Positions 1 to 12,800 of a DNA stretch of 64,000 nt are shown one piece after another (position 1 is the first letter of the stretch; every line of letters starts with the position of its first letter). Location: positions 422,190-486,189 of the forward strand of contig WFMF01000099.1 in assembly GCA_011033025.1 (NCBI GenBank), written 5' to 3'. The notes beneath the pieces were generated by a model. It worked only from the letters and a program-made list of their open reading frames with translations, was not told the origin of the DNA and did no database searches. A program made the translations under genes and the position numbers. The stretch comes from Beroe forskalii. Lineage: Eukaryota; Ctenophora; Nuda; Beroida; Beroidae.

Positions 1-119
1 CACAAATCACCCAAAACATCGATAAAACTAACGAATATTGTTTGAAACTATAGTAATATCAATAACAACACATTAATAGCATCAACAATCCATATTGGCA
101 TGAAAAAGTCAAAATTTTT

Positions 120-285
120 GAAAAGAACCTAACCCAAAAAAAACCAAAAAATACCAAAAAAAGCCAAAAAATACCAAAAAAACCCAAAAAATACCAAAAA
201 AAACCAAAAAAAACCAAGGCCCACCCTACTTTTCCGATTCTTGGGCTAGGTTTTTTTTGGTTTTTTTTGGTTTTTTTTGGGCTTC
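120..285. repeat. A/C-rich simple repeat with T/G-rich inverted tail
   Basis: Runs of A broken by CC or GCC about every ten bases (120-215) are followed at 250-283 by runs of T broken by GG at the same spacing. The two halves can pair as an imperfect hairpin. There is no coding potential. It is a low-complexity repeat and possibly the tail of an unidentified element. Confidence 0.7.
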
Positions 286-292
286 ATCCCCC

Positions 293-1210
293 CCAATAAA
301 TTGTAGAGCGATTTAGCACCTCTCAGGCTCTGTGTGAAATTTATCTCCCTGCGAACTTCACCTTCATTGGATATTAAAAATGTATACTCATACGCTCAAT
401 GTACATTCACTCAATGTATAGCGAATGGAGCATCTCATATCTGCCATATTATCAAAGGTACAATTTTGCAGGTCCATTGTTACAAATGGCCACGATATTA
501 CTTGCACATTATCATAGCGTTTTGAACCCGTCTTAACTCCTTGTCACTAAAGCTAATAACTGGTTACATGGTAATATAAGGATGTGGTTATTGTTCATTA
601 TTTGTTGAATTATCAAGTATCAACACCATTCATAACCCCAACTCAGTTGTCAGTACGTTCAATGTAAACACTTGCCCACCTATATATATAGGGCTTGGAA
701 TAGTGTATGAACAAAGCAACAATAGCACCTTTACTNNNNNNNNNNNNNNNNNNNNNNNNNNNNNNNNNNNNNNNNNNNNNNNNNNNNNNNNNNNNNNNNN
801 NNNNNNNNNNNNNNNNNNNNNNNNNNNNNNNNNNNGGCAAGTGTTTACATTGAACGTACTGACAACTGAGTTGGGGTTATGAATGACGATGATAATTCTA
901 CAAATAATGAACAGTAACCACATCCTTATATTACCATGTAACCAGTCATTAGCTATAGTGACAAGGATTGGAGACGGGTTCAAAACGCTCTGATAATTTG
1001 TAAGCAATATCGTGGCCATTTGTAACAATGGACCTGCAAAATTGTACCTTTAATAATATGGCAGATATGAGATGCTCCATTCGCTATACATTGAGTGAAT
1101 GTACATTGAACGTATGAGTATACATTATTTAATATCCAATGAGTGTGAAGTTCGCAGGGAGAGATGAATTTCACACAGAGCCTGAGAGGTGCTAATCGTT
1201 CTAAAATTTA
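293..1210. repeat. Long inverted repeat spanning an assembly gap
   Basis: The sequence at about 293-678 reappears as its reverse complement at about 836-1210. Both arms contain the stretch GTGTGAAATT at the outer side and CAATGTAAACACTTGCC at the inner side, with scattered substitutions. The loop holds a TATATATA stretch, about 55 unmatched bases and the 100-N gap. Arms of nearly 400 bp suggest a transposon with long terminal inverted repeats or a contig end folded back on itself. Short open frames inside the arms are mirror images of each other and are not genes. Confidence 0.8.
736..835. other. Assembly gap of exactly 100 N
   Basis: One hundred N in a row is the conventional placeholder for a gap of unknown length. 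Sequence before and after it belongs to the two arms of an inverted repeat, so order and orientation of the flanking pieces are not secured by the sequence itself. Confidence 0.98.
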
Positions 1211-1559
1211 TTCTGAATTATACATTTCGATCAAAATGCATTCGATCTAAGATGACGTAGAACTTCTAATCCTGTACACCTAAACATACATCTAAACCTA
1301 GATGTTTCATGTAGACCCAGGACCTATCGTCATGTCTTCACATAACCTAGATATATCCTTTTAAAACCTGGTATAGTTTCAGTGATCAGTTTAGCGATAT
1401 AAAATGAGGCTTACTAAACAGAGAGCAGTCATTTAGGCTCGCAGGTTTACATGTTTCCTTAAAGGAAGGCGTAGTATAGGGGAAATAGTGAGCTGTATAG
1501 ATTGTACATATATTGAGCTAGTATTGGAACCGATAACTGTACATCCTGCTAGTATCGGA

Positions 1560-2880
1560 ACATGACCAATCAGTTGTACATCCGGTGTTGTTAATAAGTG
1601 GCTTCCAGTGTACTCTGTGCACACACAGAGTTTCACCTAGTACACAATATTGCTGGTATCTGAAGTAAACCAATCAGTGTACTGTGAGACCCAGGTATAC
1701 CAGGAGACTAAACGCCCCCCTAGGGAGGGGGGAACACAGGCCCCCTGGCCTCCTAGAGGAGGTACAGGCACTCTAGACTTCTTCCGGGGTTATTAATGTA
1801 GGTGGTACTTTCGAGTGTACTCTGTGTTTACACAGAGAGAGTTTCATGAAGCCGAATAGTACACGCATATTGGCAATAAAACAGTGCGCATATTGACAGG
1901 AATGATTGGTTGGGAGTGACGTAATGCTAATCTTTTGCTGGTGAGCTGCCTATCATTGGTGTAGGCTGTGTAGGCTGTGTGTACTTAGTACAGAAGCTTT
2001 CCAGTTTGTTGGGCAGACTTCAAAGACAAGTGCAGCACACAAACATACACAGAACTTGTTATTCAAGCAGCAGGCAGGCAATGGATACATACAGGACATA
2101 TGCTAACCATAGGATACACAGAAGACATAGGCCCGACATCATATCTCAGACTTACTACAGAGTTATACTAAATACACAGAACACTGCTCACTGCTCAGTG
2201 CACACTGGATGAAACTACAGATTACAGAATGGTGGAATGTAGTCATGTGACAGAACTCCAGAGGATGATTGAATGGTACTGGGATGTAACAAGGTACCTT
2301 GCTGTAACAAGGTACCTTGCTGTAACAAGGTACCCTGCTGTAACTAGGTACCGTGACTAGGTACCCTAGGGGAGAGGGAGCAGGCCCTCCTAGATTCCAT
2401 CTGGTTTATTATTAATTGGATCTTTCCAGTGTACTCTGTGTTTACACAGAGAGTTTCATCTAGTAGAATAGTACCCGCATATTGCCAATAAAACAGTAGG
2501 CTGTGTAGGCTGTGTGTGTACTTAGTACAGAAGCTTTCCAGTTTGTTGGGCAGACTTCAAAGACAAGTGAAGCACACAAACATACACAGAACTTGTTATT
2601 CAAGCAGTAGGCACGTAATGGATACATACAGGACATAGGCCCGACATCATATCTCAGACTCACTACAGAGTTACTAAATACACAGAACACTCGGTGCTCA
2701 CAGAGACTGGATAGTGGATAATGAGAATGGTGGGAGGTGGTCATGTGACAGAACTCCGGAGGATGATTGAATGGTGCTAGCATGTAACAAGGTGCCTTGC
2801 TGTAACAAGGTACCTGATTACAGCAAGGTACATTGCTGTAACAAGGTACCGTGACAGCGAATGCAGAACAAGTCTCCATC
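1560..2880. repeat. Degenerate tandem duplication, unit about 500-600 bp
   Basis: A block beginning with a CTCTGTGTTTACACAGAGAG palindrome, followed by the TAGGCTGTGT pair, TTTGTTGGGCAGACTTCAAA and a run of short AAGGTACCTTGCTGTAAC repeats, occurs at about 1805-2345 and again at about 2430-2860. A shorter third match to its beginning lies near 1565-1660. The copies differ by indels of tens of bases. The 18-bp AAGGTACC motif is itself repeated three to four times in each copy. There is no protein-coding signal; short open frames here are not conserved between copies. Confidence 0.75.
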
Positions 2881-3305
2881 CACATTGATTGAAATATTGT
2901 AGTGGGCTGGAAAGAATGAATCTAAATGAGCTAGATTGAATCATGTGGTGGCGTGAGGCTACTAAGAAACAAGATATAAATTTCTATGAAGTGCTCATGA
3001 GACCCCATTTCCCATGTCCAGGGTACACTGCTCGATTTCTAGGAGTACACGGCCCCCGTATTCTCCTACACTCTACAGTCTCAGTGAAATAATACAGTCT
3101 ACACGTGTGTTTGAGGGAGTTCCATGTGTGTGAGGTATCAATGGGGAAATGTGTGTACAGCGAACCAGGGAGCCATGTTTCAAGAGGAAGTTTTCACTGC
3201 TAGTAGCAGTAATGCAGTGAGATTCCCATGAGTTCACCACTGCAATAATGCAGTGAGATTCTCCATTGTTCAGGGGTCAGAGTACTTAGAATATTCAGTG
3301 AGCTA

Positions 3306-3354
3306 TGAATTGGCGTACACTCACCTGAACTTCAGGAGAGTGTACGCCAATTCA
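3306..3354. repeat. Perfect 17-bp inverted repeat (hairpin)
   Basis: TGAATTGGCGTACACTC at 3306-3322 is followed, after a 15-base loop, by its exact reverse complement at 3338-3354. The loop contains a shorter palindromic core (TGAA/TTCA). It lies in unique-looking sequence about 0.9 kb before the ORF1-like coding region. It could be a mobile-element end or a structured transcript region; nothing in the sequence decides. Confidence 0.85.
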
Positions 3355-4174
3355 CAGCCGAATATTGGCGCAGGTATTATATTGGTGTATAGCCAGAATT
3401 TTACTCTGTTAAGTCGTTGTCCACAGCTTTGTGGTGAAGTAGATATGAAGAACATTCCAGAACGTGTGTTTAGCTGTGTATTATTAGATGTGTAGTGTAG
3501 GTGTACAGTTTATGAGGGAATGTGTGTAGTATTCCATCAACAGATGGCGAATTCTCATTATAATTCAAACATGTGGTCTCACCATTATTTTGAACATGTG
3601 GTCTCATCATTAATACTGCATTTGATGGAGTTGAGGTTACTACTACAGACCTACAGTAACATATCGATATAGCGCAACAGTAGGGGAAGCTGTATTGATA
3701 ATACACAGAATCAATTAACCCTGATAATAGACTCAATAATAACCTGAATATAATATTATATATTGAGAAATTGAGGAAGCATTATTCCTTTAAAGGAATA
3801 ATGATCATGTTTGAACCGTGCCTTGCAGTGCAGTGCTCATAGCATATAGATTTGCTAATGAGTTCTCTCCGTACAATAGAATGTTGGGAGTTAATTAGGA
3901 TTCCAATGCCTGGTATTTGATTTTAAGGTCTGGTGTTTTCCGGCCACATGAGGTAATAACAAAAGAGCACACACTGGAATCGGGCAGAGGACAATACACC
4001 AAAGACTATAGTGCGGTGTGTTTACTGTGTTTTAGAGGAATAACAAGAGAGGGTTACCTGATTGTAACCGTTTAACGTGAAAAACTTTAAAAAAGGTAAA
4101 CTTGAGGGATATAAAAAACTTGAGGTATAAAAAGACATTTTGTTTTTACCTGTGGCACTCTTTCATTCCAGATT

Positions 4175-5287
4175 ATGACAACTAATTTTCAGATTGCTAT
4201 TATCAGTTTTCTTGTGTGTGTTAATTCTGCAGCTCGCTTATCAGTTATCTCAAATCTGCAACACGCACACAATTACTCTGTGCAACACTGTGTACAAGGA
4301 GTACACAAAATGGAGTTTTCATTGGAAAACCTATACGCAGTGGAACATGATGTGGACTCAGTATTCAGTGGATTGTTTGGTGACAAGTGGCAGGAGTTGA
4401 CGAAGGCAGCATTGATGAAGTGTGACAAAGCGACCCTTTCAACCCTCGTTTTGTCAGCTGTGGGCGTTCTGGGGAAGAGTAAGACCATGCTACGATCAGC
4501 GGCTGTGTACGTGGAAGGGCTACACAAGGAACAGATTGAGTGCCAGAAGGCACTACTAAAAGGTAAACTCCAGGAGAGCCTGTTAATGAGTAACTGCGAC
4601 AAGATTGAAGCTCTAGAGACTACTGTGAAGAAGGAGATAAAGAGTTTCAGCGATGTCCTGAAGCAGGGCTGTGATGAGAAGATAACAGCAAAGCAAGTTA
4701 AAGCGGCAGTCAAGTCGGCTGTAATGGACGATGACAGAAGGAGAACCGTGATGGTTTTCGGACTTGAGGAGGCATCCAACGAAGTCGTTCGGGAGAAGAT
4801 CGATGAAGTTCTCAGTGTCAGCTGTCCGACGGAGAAGCCTGCAGTTAGTGACTGTGTTCGTGTTGGGAGTGTAAGAGCAGGAGCCCGGCGTCCAGTCAAG
4901 ATCGTGTTTCGCAGCATCGAAGGAGCAGCGGCGGTGTTACGGAGTGCCAAGAACTTGCGGGAGACTCGTTTCAGAAGAGTGTTCATCTCCCCCGATAGAA
5001 CGCGTGAAGAAAGAGCAGAACGGAATGGACTTGTGAGCAAGATGAAGGAGAATATCAGGAGCCAGCCACAGCTTTATCATTACATCAGTAATGGACAAGT
5101 GTGCAGCAGAGAAAAGGTGCAACCCTCTCCTCTCATTGTATCGCGTTTGTCTCAACCTCAGCCTATCACGCCTCAGACAACGCCACGGATTACATCATCC
5201 ACGAACATTCAAATCACGAGCCGTGATCCCTCACACAGGACAGGACTGGGTGGAAACCCTCCGCCAAGTCCTTTTCCACCGTTTTAA
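4175..5287 (+). CDS. LINE ORF1p-like protein (coiled coil plus RRM-like domain)
   Basis: A 370-residue open frame. Residues 46-185 are helical and charged (coiled-coil-like). Residues 191-270 (TVMVFGLEEA ... RRPVKIVF ... VLRSAKNLRE) resemble the RRM-like core of ORF1 proteins from CR1/L2-type non-LTR retrotransposons, followed by the characteristic ISPDRTREER segment at 271-280. Such proteins bind RNA or single-stranded DNA and chaperone retrotransposon RNA. The first 45 residues look unlike the family. The ATG at 4310 (residue 46, CAAAATGG context) is an equally good or better start. No reverse transcriptase follows, so this is either an orphaned ORF1 or a gene derived from one. The tail (residues 310-370) is Pro/Thr/Ser-rich. 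Family placement comes from pattern memory, not a search. Confidence 0.6.
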   Translation: MTTNFQIAIISFLVCVNSAARLSVISNLQHAHNYSVQHCVQGVHKMEFSLENLYAVEHDVDSVFSGLFGDKWQELTKAALMKCDKATLSTLVLSAVGVLGKSKTMLRSAAVYVEGLHKEQIECQKALLKGKLQESLLMSNCDKIEALETTVKKEIKSFSDVLKQGCDEKITAKQVKAAVKSAVMDDDRRRTVMVFGLEEASNEVVREKIDEVLSVSCPTEKPAVSDCVRVGSVRAGARRPVKIVFRSIEGAAAVLRSAKNLRETRFRRVFISPDRTREERAERNGLVSKMKENIRSQPQLYHYISNGQVCSREKVQPSPLIVSRLSQPQPITPQTTPRITSSTNIQITSRDPSHRTGLGGNPPPSPFPPF

Positions 5288-6807
<1,520 letters not shown>

Positions 6808-9807
6808 GGTTAGCTTTAGGTACAAATAATTTAGAAGAGGTCATGAAATGAATTTGATTCAAGTTTTAATGATAACATATATGTTTGCAGATTCCTTGAT
6901 TGCAGGATCGAGGGGGTGCAAAATTTATTGTCACAGAATCAATTTTTCAATTAAAATTCAAAATTCTATCAAAAATACAGTGCAAAATTGCATGTCTTAA
7001 TATCGATCCCTCTGTCAATTAAGGAATAGTGTCAGCAGATAAATTTAGGGGCCTGTATTGGTCAAAATTAATTAATCAATTATTTCTTGTAGTGAAGTGT
7101 GTCATTACCATAAAATATCTGAATAGTTAACCTAAAATTAATATCAAATTGGTCAAATGGAATTCAGGTCAATTGATCAACTTCATTTGATCATCTAATG
7201 TGTTTAACACAGAAAATTGCCTTATCAACCACAACTCAGCAATGTAACACATCAATCATTCGAAGGGAGGTAGCCTTGTTAACAATCTTTGTGATTGGCT
7301 GAATGCTTTCCCTCAGCACAACCAAGAAGCTTCTTTAATTGAATAGGAATATATACTGAAATTGTACTGTAAAAATTATTTTCAAATTCAAATTCAGGGA
7401 GTTGATCGATGAACCAATTCCATTTGATAAAACTGATGTGTTGTTGTCCAAATCATAAAATTATTGTTGAAATTGAATTACTTGGGTCATGAAACAACTG
7501 TGGTGTTTCCACATAATTTCCACTGCACACTTAGGTGTGCAGCATGGTTGCCAAAAGTGTACATCATTCAATTATAAATGCTAACAACTAGAACTAGAAC
7601 TACAAAAAAGTGTGGGCATTTTCACAGTGCAGACCACATTATTACAGAAGGGCTCGATAAAGAGGCATGGATATAAATAGCTTCCATGGAAAGGACACAG
7701 TTGAGTCCAAATTTTTTGAGCCCTTGGCCTCCAGTAATTGAGGGCCTGCACACATATGCATCACCAGCTTTTACAGTACCTTATCACATGCTGATCCAGC
7801 TGGTTGTGTGACATTCAATGGAAGTGTACATGGTGTGTGATGAGTAGAGAATCACATGCCATGGGAGAGAACATTCAGATGCTTGTGATTTTGTTCTGTA
7901 AAAAACAGTGTTATTATCTAGATGAATAGCCAGATCTGTACAACTTTAACCTTGCATAGCACAAATGTATTTCCTGTATACTGGTTAAGAGTATAGTAGC
8001 AGATGCTTTTGTGCATCATGAAATTGCCCATGCTTTTGCCTGTAGACCTATTTTATGTGATTGCAACATTGAACATTGATTGACTGAATGTTGATATTCG
8101 TTTTTATTATTATTTTATATTATTATTCAGATTATTATATTTCCCCTTATATCCCTTTACTTTGATATAGTTATTCCCCCGTGAATATAACTTTCCCTTA
8201 TATCTGAATATAAACTCAACATACTCTTCCTTCCTAGGCTAGATGGTTCTTTACTCCTGATAACTGACTCTCATTTGGTTTCTGGGTTCCAGTATACTTC
8301 CACTATAAATATCTCACTGAATCAATTGATTCACCATGGCTTGCTCTAAAAAGTGATGTGCAGCTCAGATGTATAAAAATGCAGTTATGAAATATTGACT
8401 TATTGGACTGCTCGTCCAAAGATGATAAACAGAAAATAAGATATATCACACTAATATCACTGCTCTTTTCAAACCAGTGTCAATGATTCATTAAATAGTA
8501 TGCTGGATCTTCCAGCCCATGTTATGTAAACATTTAAAGTGACAAATAAGGTGGGGTTATGTCCGGTGGGGTTATGTCCGGTGGTGTTTTGTCCTACCAT
8601 CCTTCCAGCCATGTTATTTTAAACAACATGATTTTATGCAGTGATATTAAGTTAATAGCAGTTACAGCTCACCTTTAAACTTTACAACACTACTTTATAC
8701 AATCAAATTTGAGGTAACTCAATGACTTTTGCACTGATGATGATTTGAAAGTACTTTGCATTAAAAAGTCAGCTCGTGGTGGTTATCCGTGTTGTGGAAC
8801 TTGGCAGTTTCGATTTCACATGAATTTATTTGAGTAATGAAAAAGTATGGCTTCAACAATGCATTCGATTTTATTGTTAGACCAGCCTAGCAAGTAGGCA
8901 CTCAAATTCAATGCCAGGAATTGAACCTTAAACATCTGACAATGAATACTAATGTAATGCATTATGTGATCTAAATACAGCATATGCTGTGTCAGCAAGA
9001 TGCATATTGCGTATATTAAAGAATGTAATATTGCTTGACAAATTACAGAAGAAACTTCATAAGCCATCAGAAGTGTTGTTTGCATTCTTACTGTTCTGCG
9101 CGGTGCTCAAATAACAGACCAGGATGGATCAGGGATTCATGACTCGATGGCAGACGCGCGCATTCAGCAACAAATCGCCAAGTATTTATAAAAGTTTGTA
9201 CGTGAACTAATTCAATTATTTGCGCGAATAGAAGCAAAAATTTCGGCATCACGCCTTCCGTATAATACTTCGCAAAAATCGTAAACATTGCCATTTGGCC
9301 CACATCAATTCAAGCTCACAATTCAAAACAAAGTTTAATAATAAAGTTGGAAAACCTGCTTCAGGAATTGAAAACCTTCACAAAATTCACACAAAAAATA
9401 AATTTGGTGCCATGTTTCGACTAGTTTCATGGCATAATTGTAATCAGAAAACGATTTGATTTTTTTGGTAAAACTTAGGTGCGAATAACTCACTAAGTGT
9501 AATACATAATCGTAGAAAGTTCAAATCATAAGGTCGTGAATTGCTATTCTAATCTCTATTGATAAAAGAAAGAATCAATATGGTAAAATCTGAAACCGAA
9601 GAGTCATATCTAACGCTCAGATAAGTAAAAATTTAAAACAGCAAACAACACAAAAGAATATAATATAATGAGCTAAAACTAATCAGTACATATTTTACAA
9701 TTAAAAGTTCATTACGAAGTTGATGCACGTTGAAAAGTTTTTAAAAGAATCCCCAATTAATAAATAATACACAATTCTGAAGAAATAAAGCAACTTTCAA
9801 CGCAATC
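6808..9807. other. AT-rich interval without a recognised gene
   Basis: About 3 kb of AT-rich sequence between the REEP-like first exon and the stop codon of the JmjC gene. It contains TTA/TAT low complexity near 8100-8180, a GTCCGGTGGGGTTAT direct repeat near 8558-8595 and a slightly GC-richer patch at 9090-9300 with a 71-codon minus-strand frame of no known family. Promoter sequence for the REEP-like gene may lie just above 6830, but I see no defined site. Confidence 0.5.
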
Positions 9808-12800
9808 TCACAATTCTGACTTCTCATTCTCACCAGCAGCTAAACTCTGCTCCATCTCTTGTGCCGCCCTCCTCGCCACCTCATCATTTCTCTCCGCCAT
9901 ATCCCCGTCTCCCCTATCATGCTCCCTCCCAAACCCATCAAACACGTGATCATTGTTCGTGACGTCATACCACGTGACAGTCTCTCCTCCGTCATTGGAC
10001 AGTTTCCCGAACAACTCCCGCCCAACTCGTGTAGACCCGTTTAAAGTCCTGTACGCCGCTACGAACTGCTCCTCCGTTACTCCACCGTAGTACGTAGCGT
10101 CTTTCAGCGCTTTGACTACAGCGTGTTTAGAGATGAAGAACATCTCGTAGTCAGGGTCGTTTGAGGGCTCGTAAGACATGGCAGCAGTTAACTCTCTCCA
10201 GACATCTCCAGGAAGGTCCTCCAGGAACTGAGTCGTGATGAAGTCCAGCCCTCCCATGACTAACTCATCACTCATCGCATCTCCCAGATGTTCTGCGATG
10301 TAGGGCATCACATCGTCCAACTTGTCCAACACGTCCTCCATGAAGGTTTTAGTCGGCACTTTGTCTGTCTCAAGCTGTTCCATCATGTCAGTCAGGTGCT
10401 CCAGGAAATCCTCCTTTAATTCCTCAGGATCGCTGTTCCCAAGGTTCATCATCCCGTGACCAGGGTACGTCCACTGAATCTTAGCTTCCTCGAGGGGGGA
10501 GGAAGTAGGGGGTATGTCACAGTCTGACATCTCAAAGTCTGAGTTTGTACCGAACAGATAGGATACTGCAAAGTTACGATCTGTCGACTTGACTCTGTGG
10601 TAATACCTGGAAGTTTAATAAAGGTTCAGGTTTAGGTGATTAAGGTGGGAAAAAAGGAGAGAGTGGTAAATTGGAAAATAGTTCAGTCACGTGGGGTATT
10701 AAGATCTTCAGACAATTTAATAAACGCAGCGGCACTCAAATAGATTTTGCGCCCTTTTTTGGCTAAAACGTTTGCTGTCAGTTGGTGCGATTGAATGTTA
10801 AATAGCTACTTCGTTTCAGTGTCTTAACATTTGGTATTACATAGTAGTGTGCTCAGAGCTCAATCTATCAGTTAAATAAACATGATTTCTTACGTTTTGT
10901 TGAATAGATTTTAGTTTTTACGACAAAAGTTTTTGTTTCATACCTACACTCAAAGCTCTATCTTTCAGTTTGATGAACATGACTTCTTACGTTTTATTGC
11001 CTGATTTTAGTTTTTACGACAAAAGGCTTAGTTTTTCTCTTGCCACCTGCTGATGTAGACATTCTCATCGCAGTCGACGAGGGAGGACCTTACATCTGTA
11101 GGGTAACCGCTGATGATTCGCAGTTATTAATCCAATGTCTTATCTATAGAGGTGTATGAGTATACTACAAACATAACAAATACTGTACATCGATTTTCTA
11201 ATTCAAGGATTGACATAAGAGGCGGAAGAGACTAAACTGTGAATCATCAGCGGTTACCCTACAGTTGTAAGGTCTCCCTGCCATCTGCGATGTCGGTGTC
11301 CCATCAGCAGGTGACAAAGGGAAACGGAGGGGTTTCGGCCCACGTACCCCTCACAGCTTACAACTGTAGGGCTGGGCCACCCAGGACTCCGGATTCCTGA
11401 GCGACACAGTTTAGAGGGAAGGGGGGAGGAAAAGGAAAGAGTTCAGTAGAGGCAAAAGATCAATGAGTGTTAAATACGGGTGAAACATCTTAATGTTACT
11501 ATCTAAAACCTGAAAGTGAAAGTTATTAAAATGAATGGGAGGTTACAGGCATCTGCCTATCCAGCCCCACATTCAGCCCCAGGCTAATCATACAGTAAGT
11601 TGCTCAAGGTCAGCAACAAGCTGCACAACTATCCAGTACAGAATGTGAAGAACCTCGCGTGCCAATACCTAAACGAATTGATCTAAAATTGTACTGTTAT
11701 CTAAAATTGCATATTTCTGAAAAACTAAGCTATTCTTATTAAGGCAACGTTTAATAATGTCTACAAGATTGGAGTTACTATATCCTCTTTCAATCAGTTT
11801 TTGGAAAACTTTTTGAAGATTGAAGAGGAAAGTTTCTAATTCAGTACAAATGTTAGCATACCTAAGGATTTGACTATAGAATACATTATGGCCTACTTCT
11901 AGAGGGATATTACTCTGTGGAAATGTTAAGGAAACTACAGAGAAATTAAAGTCATCGGTCTTGTTATATACAGACACAATAACCTTGCTTGGTTGGATAG
12001 AAATATTGAGGTCCAGGTAGTTCACGTTCTTGCTGTCATTACCTGACCTCTCCATTTCAAGAGAGAAGGATGATAGATTTGTTTGATTAGAGCTTCAAAG
12101 TTGAGATAATTAGTGGTGATAAGATCATCGACATAGCGTCGTGTTTTAGAAAGAATCTTAGCTAGGGAAAACTTTTAGACTTTGAAAGATTAAGCATGAA
12201 GTTAAACTCTCGTTTAGCGAGAGTGAGATCCGCGATGGGGGAACTGGAATTTCCACCCATGGGGATTCCTAAGACTTGGATAAAAACTTTACCTGCGAAA
12301 ACTATATAGGTGTGATAGATGATAAAATGAACTGCTTCTTTGAGCTGATCTCTATCAAAACTGTGGTAGCCGTCATAGATCTTCTTCGCGAAGAAACACT
12401 TATTTGTATCATATTTACAAATATTTATGTACTTGTTTCTTTCAGAGAAGATCAGATCTATAACTTCTCCAATCATATCATCAACTTCTTTAAGGTCTAA
12501 ATTGGTATATAAAGTGGTAAAGTCATAAATTTGGAGATTAAATGCTTCACTGCCCTGCAGTGACTCAAGAAACTGTGCAGAAGAATCTATGCTCCAGAAC
12601 ACATTGACACCACTGTTATTGTATATTGTCTGACAATACTTCTTGAAGTATTCTCGTAGGAGTTTAAGACTACAATTAACAAGGATGTTCAGCTGTTTAG
12701 TAGCACAGCTTCTCGCCCCAGCTATGAAGCGTGCTTTGTATGGGTTCTTGTGGAGTTTAGGATTCCAGAACAGCCTTGGTAGACACATGTTTTGGTCATC

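Noticed and set aside
630-1028. 132-codon frame running through the N gap
   Set aside because: A third of it is undefined residues, and the rest is inverted-repeat sequence.
4273-5040. 255-codon frame on the minus strand
   Set aside because: It is antisense to the ORF1-like frame and its composition is that of a complement shadow; no family was recognised.
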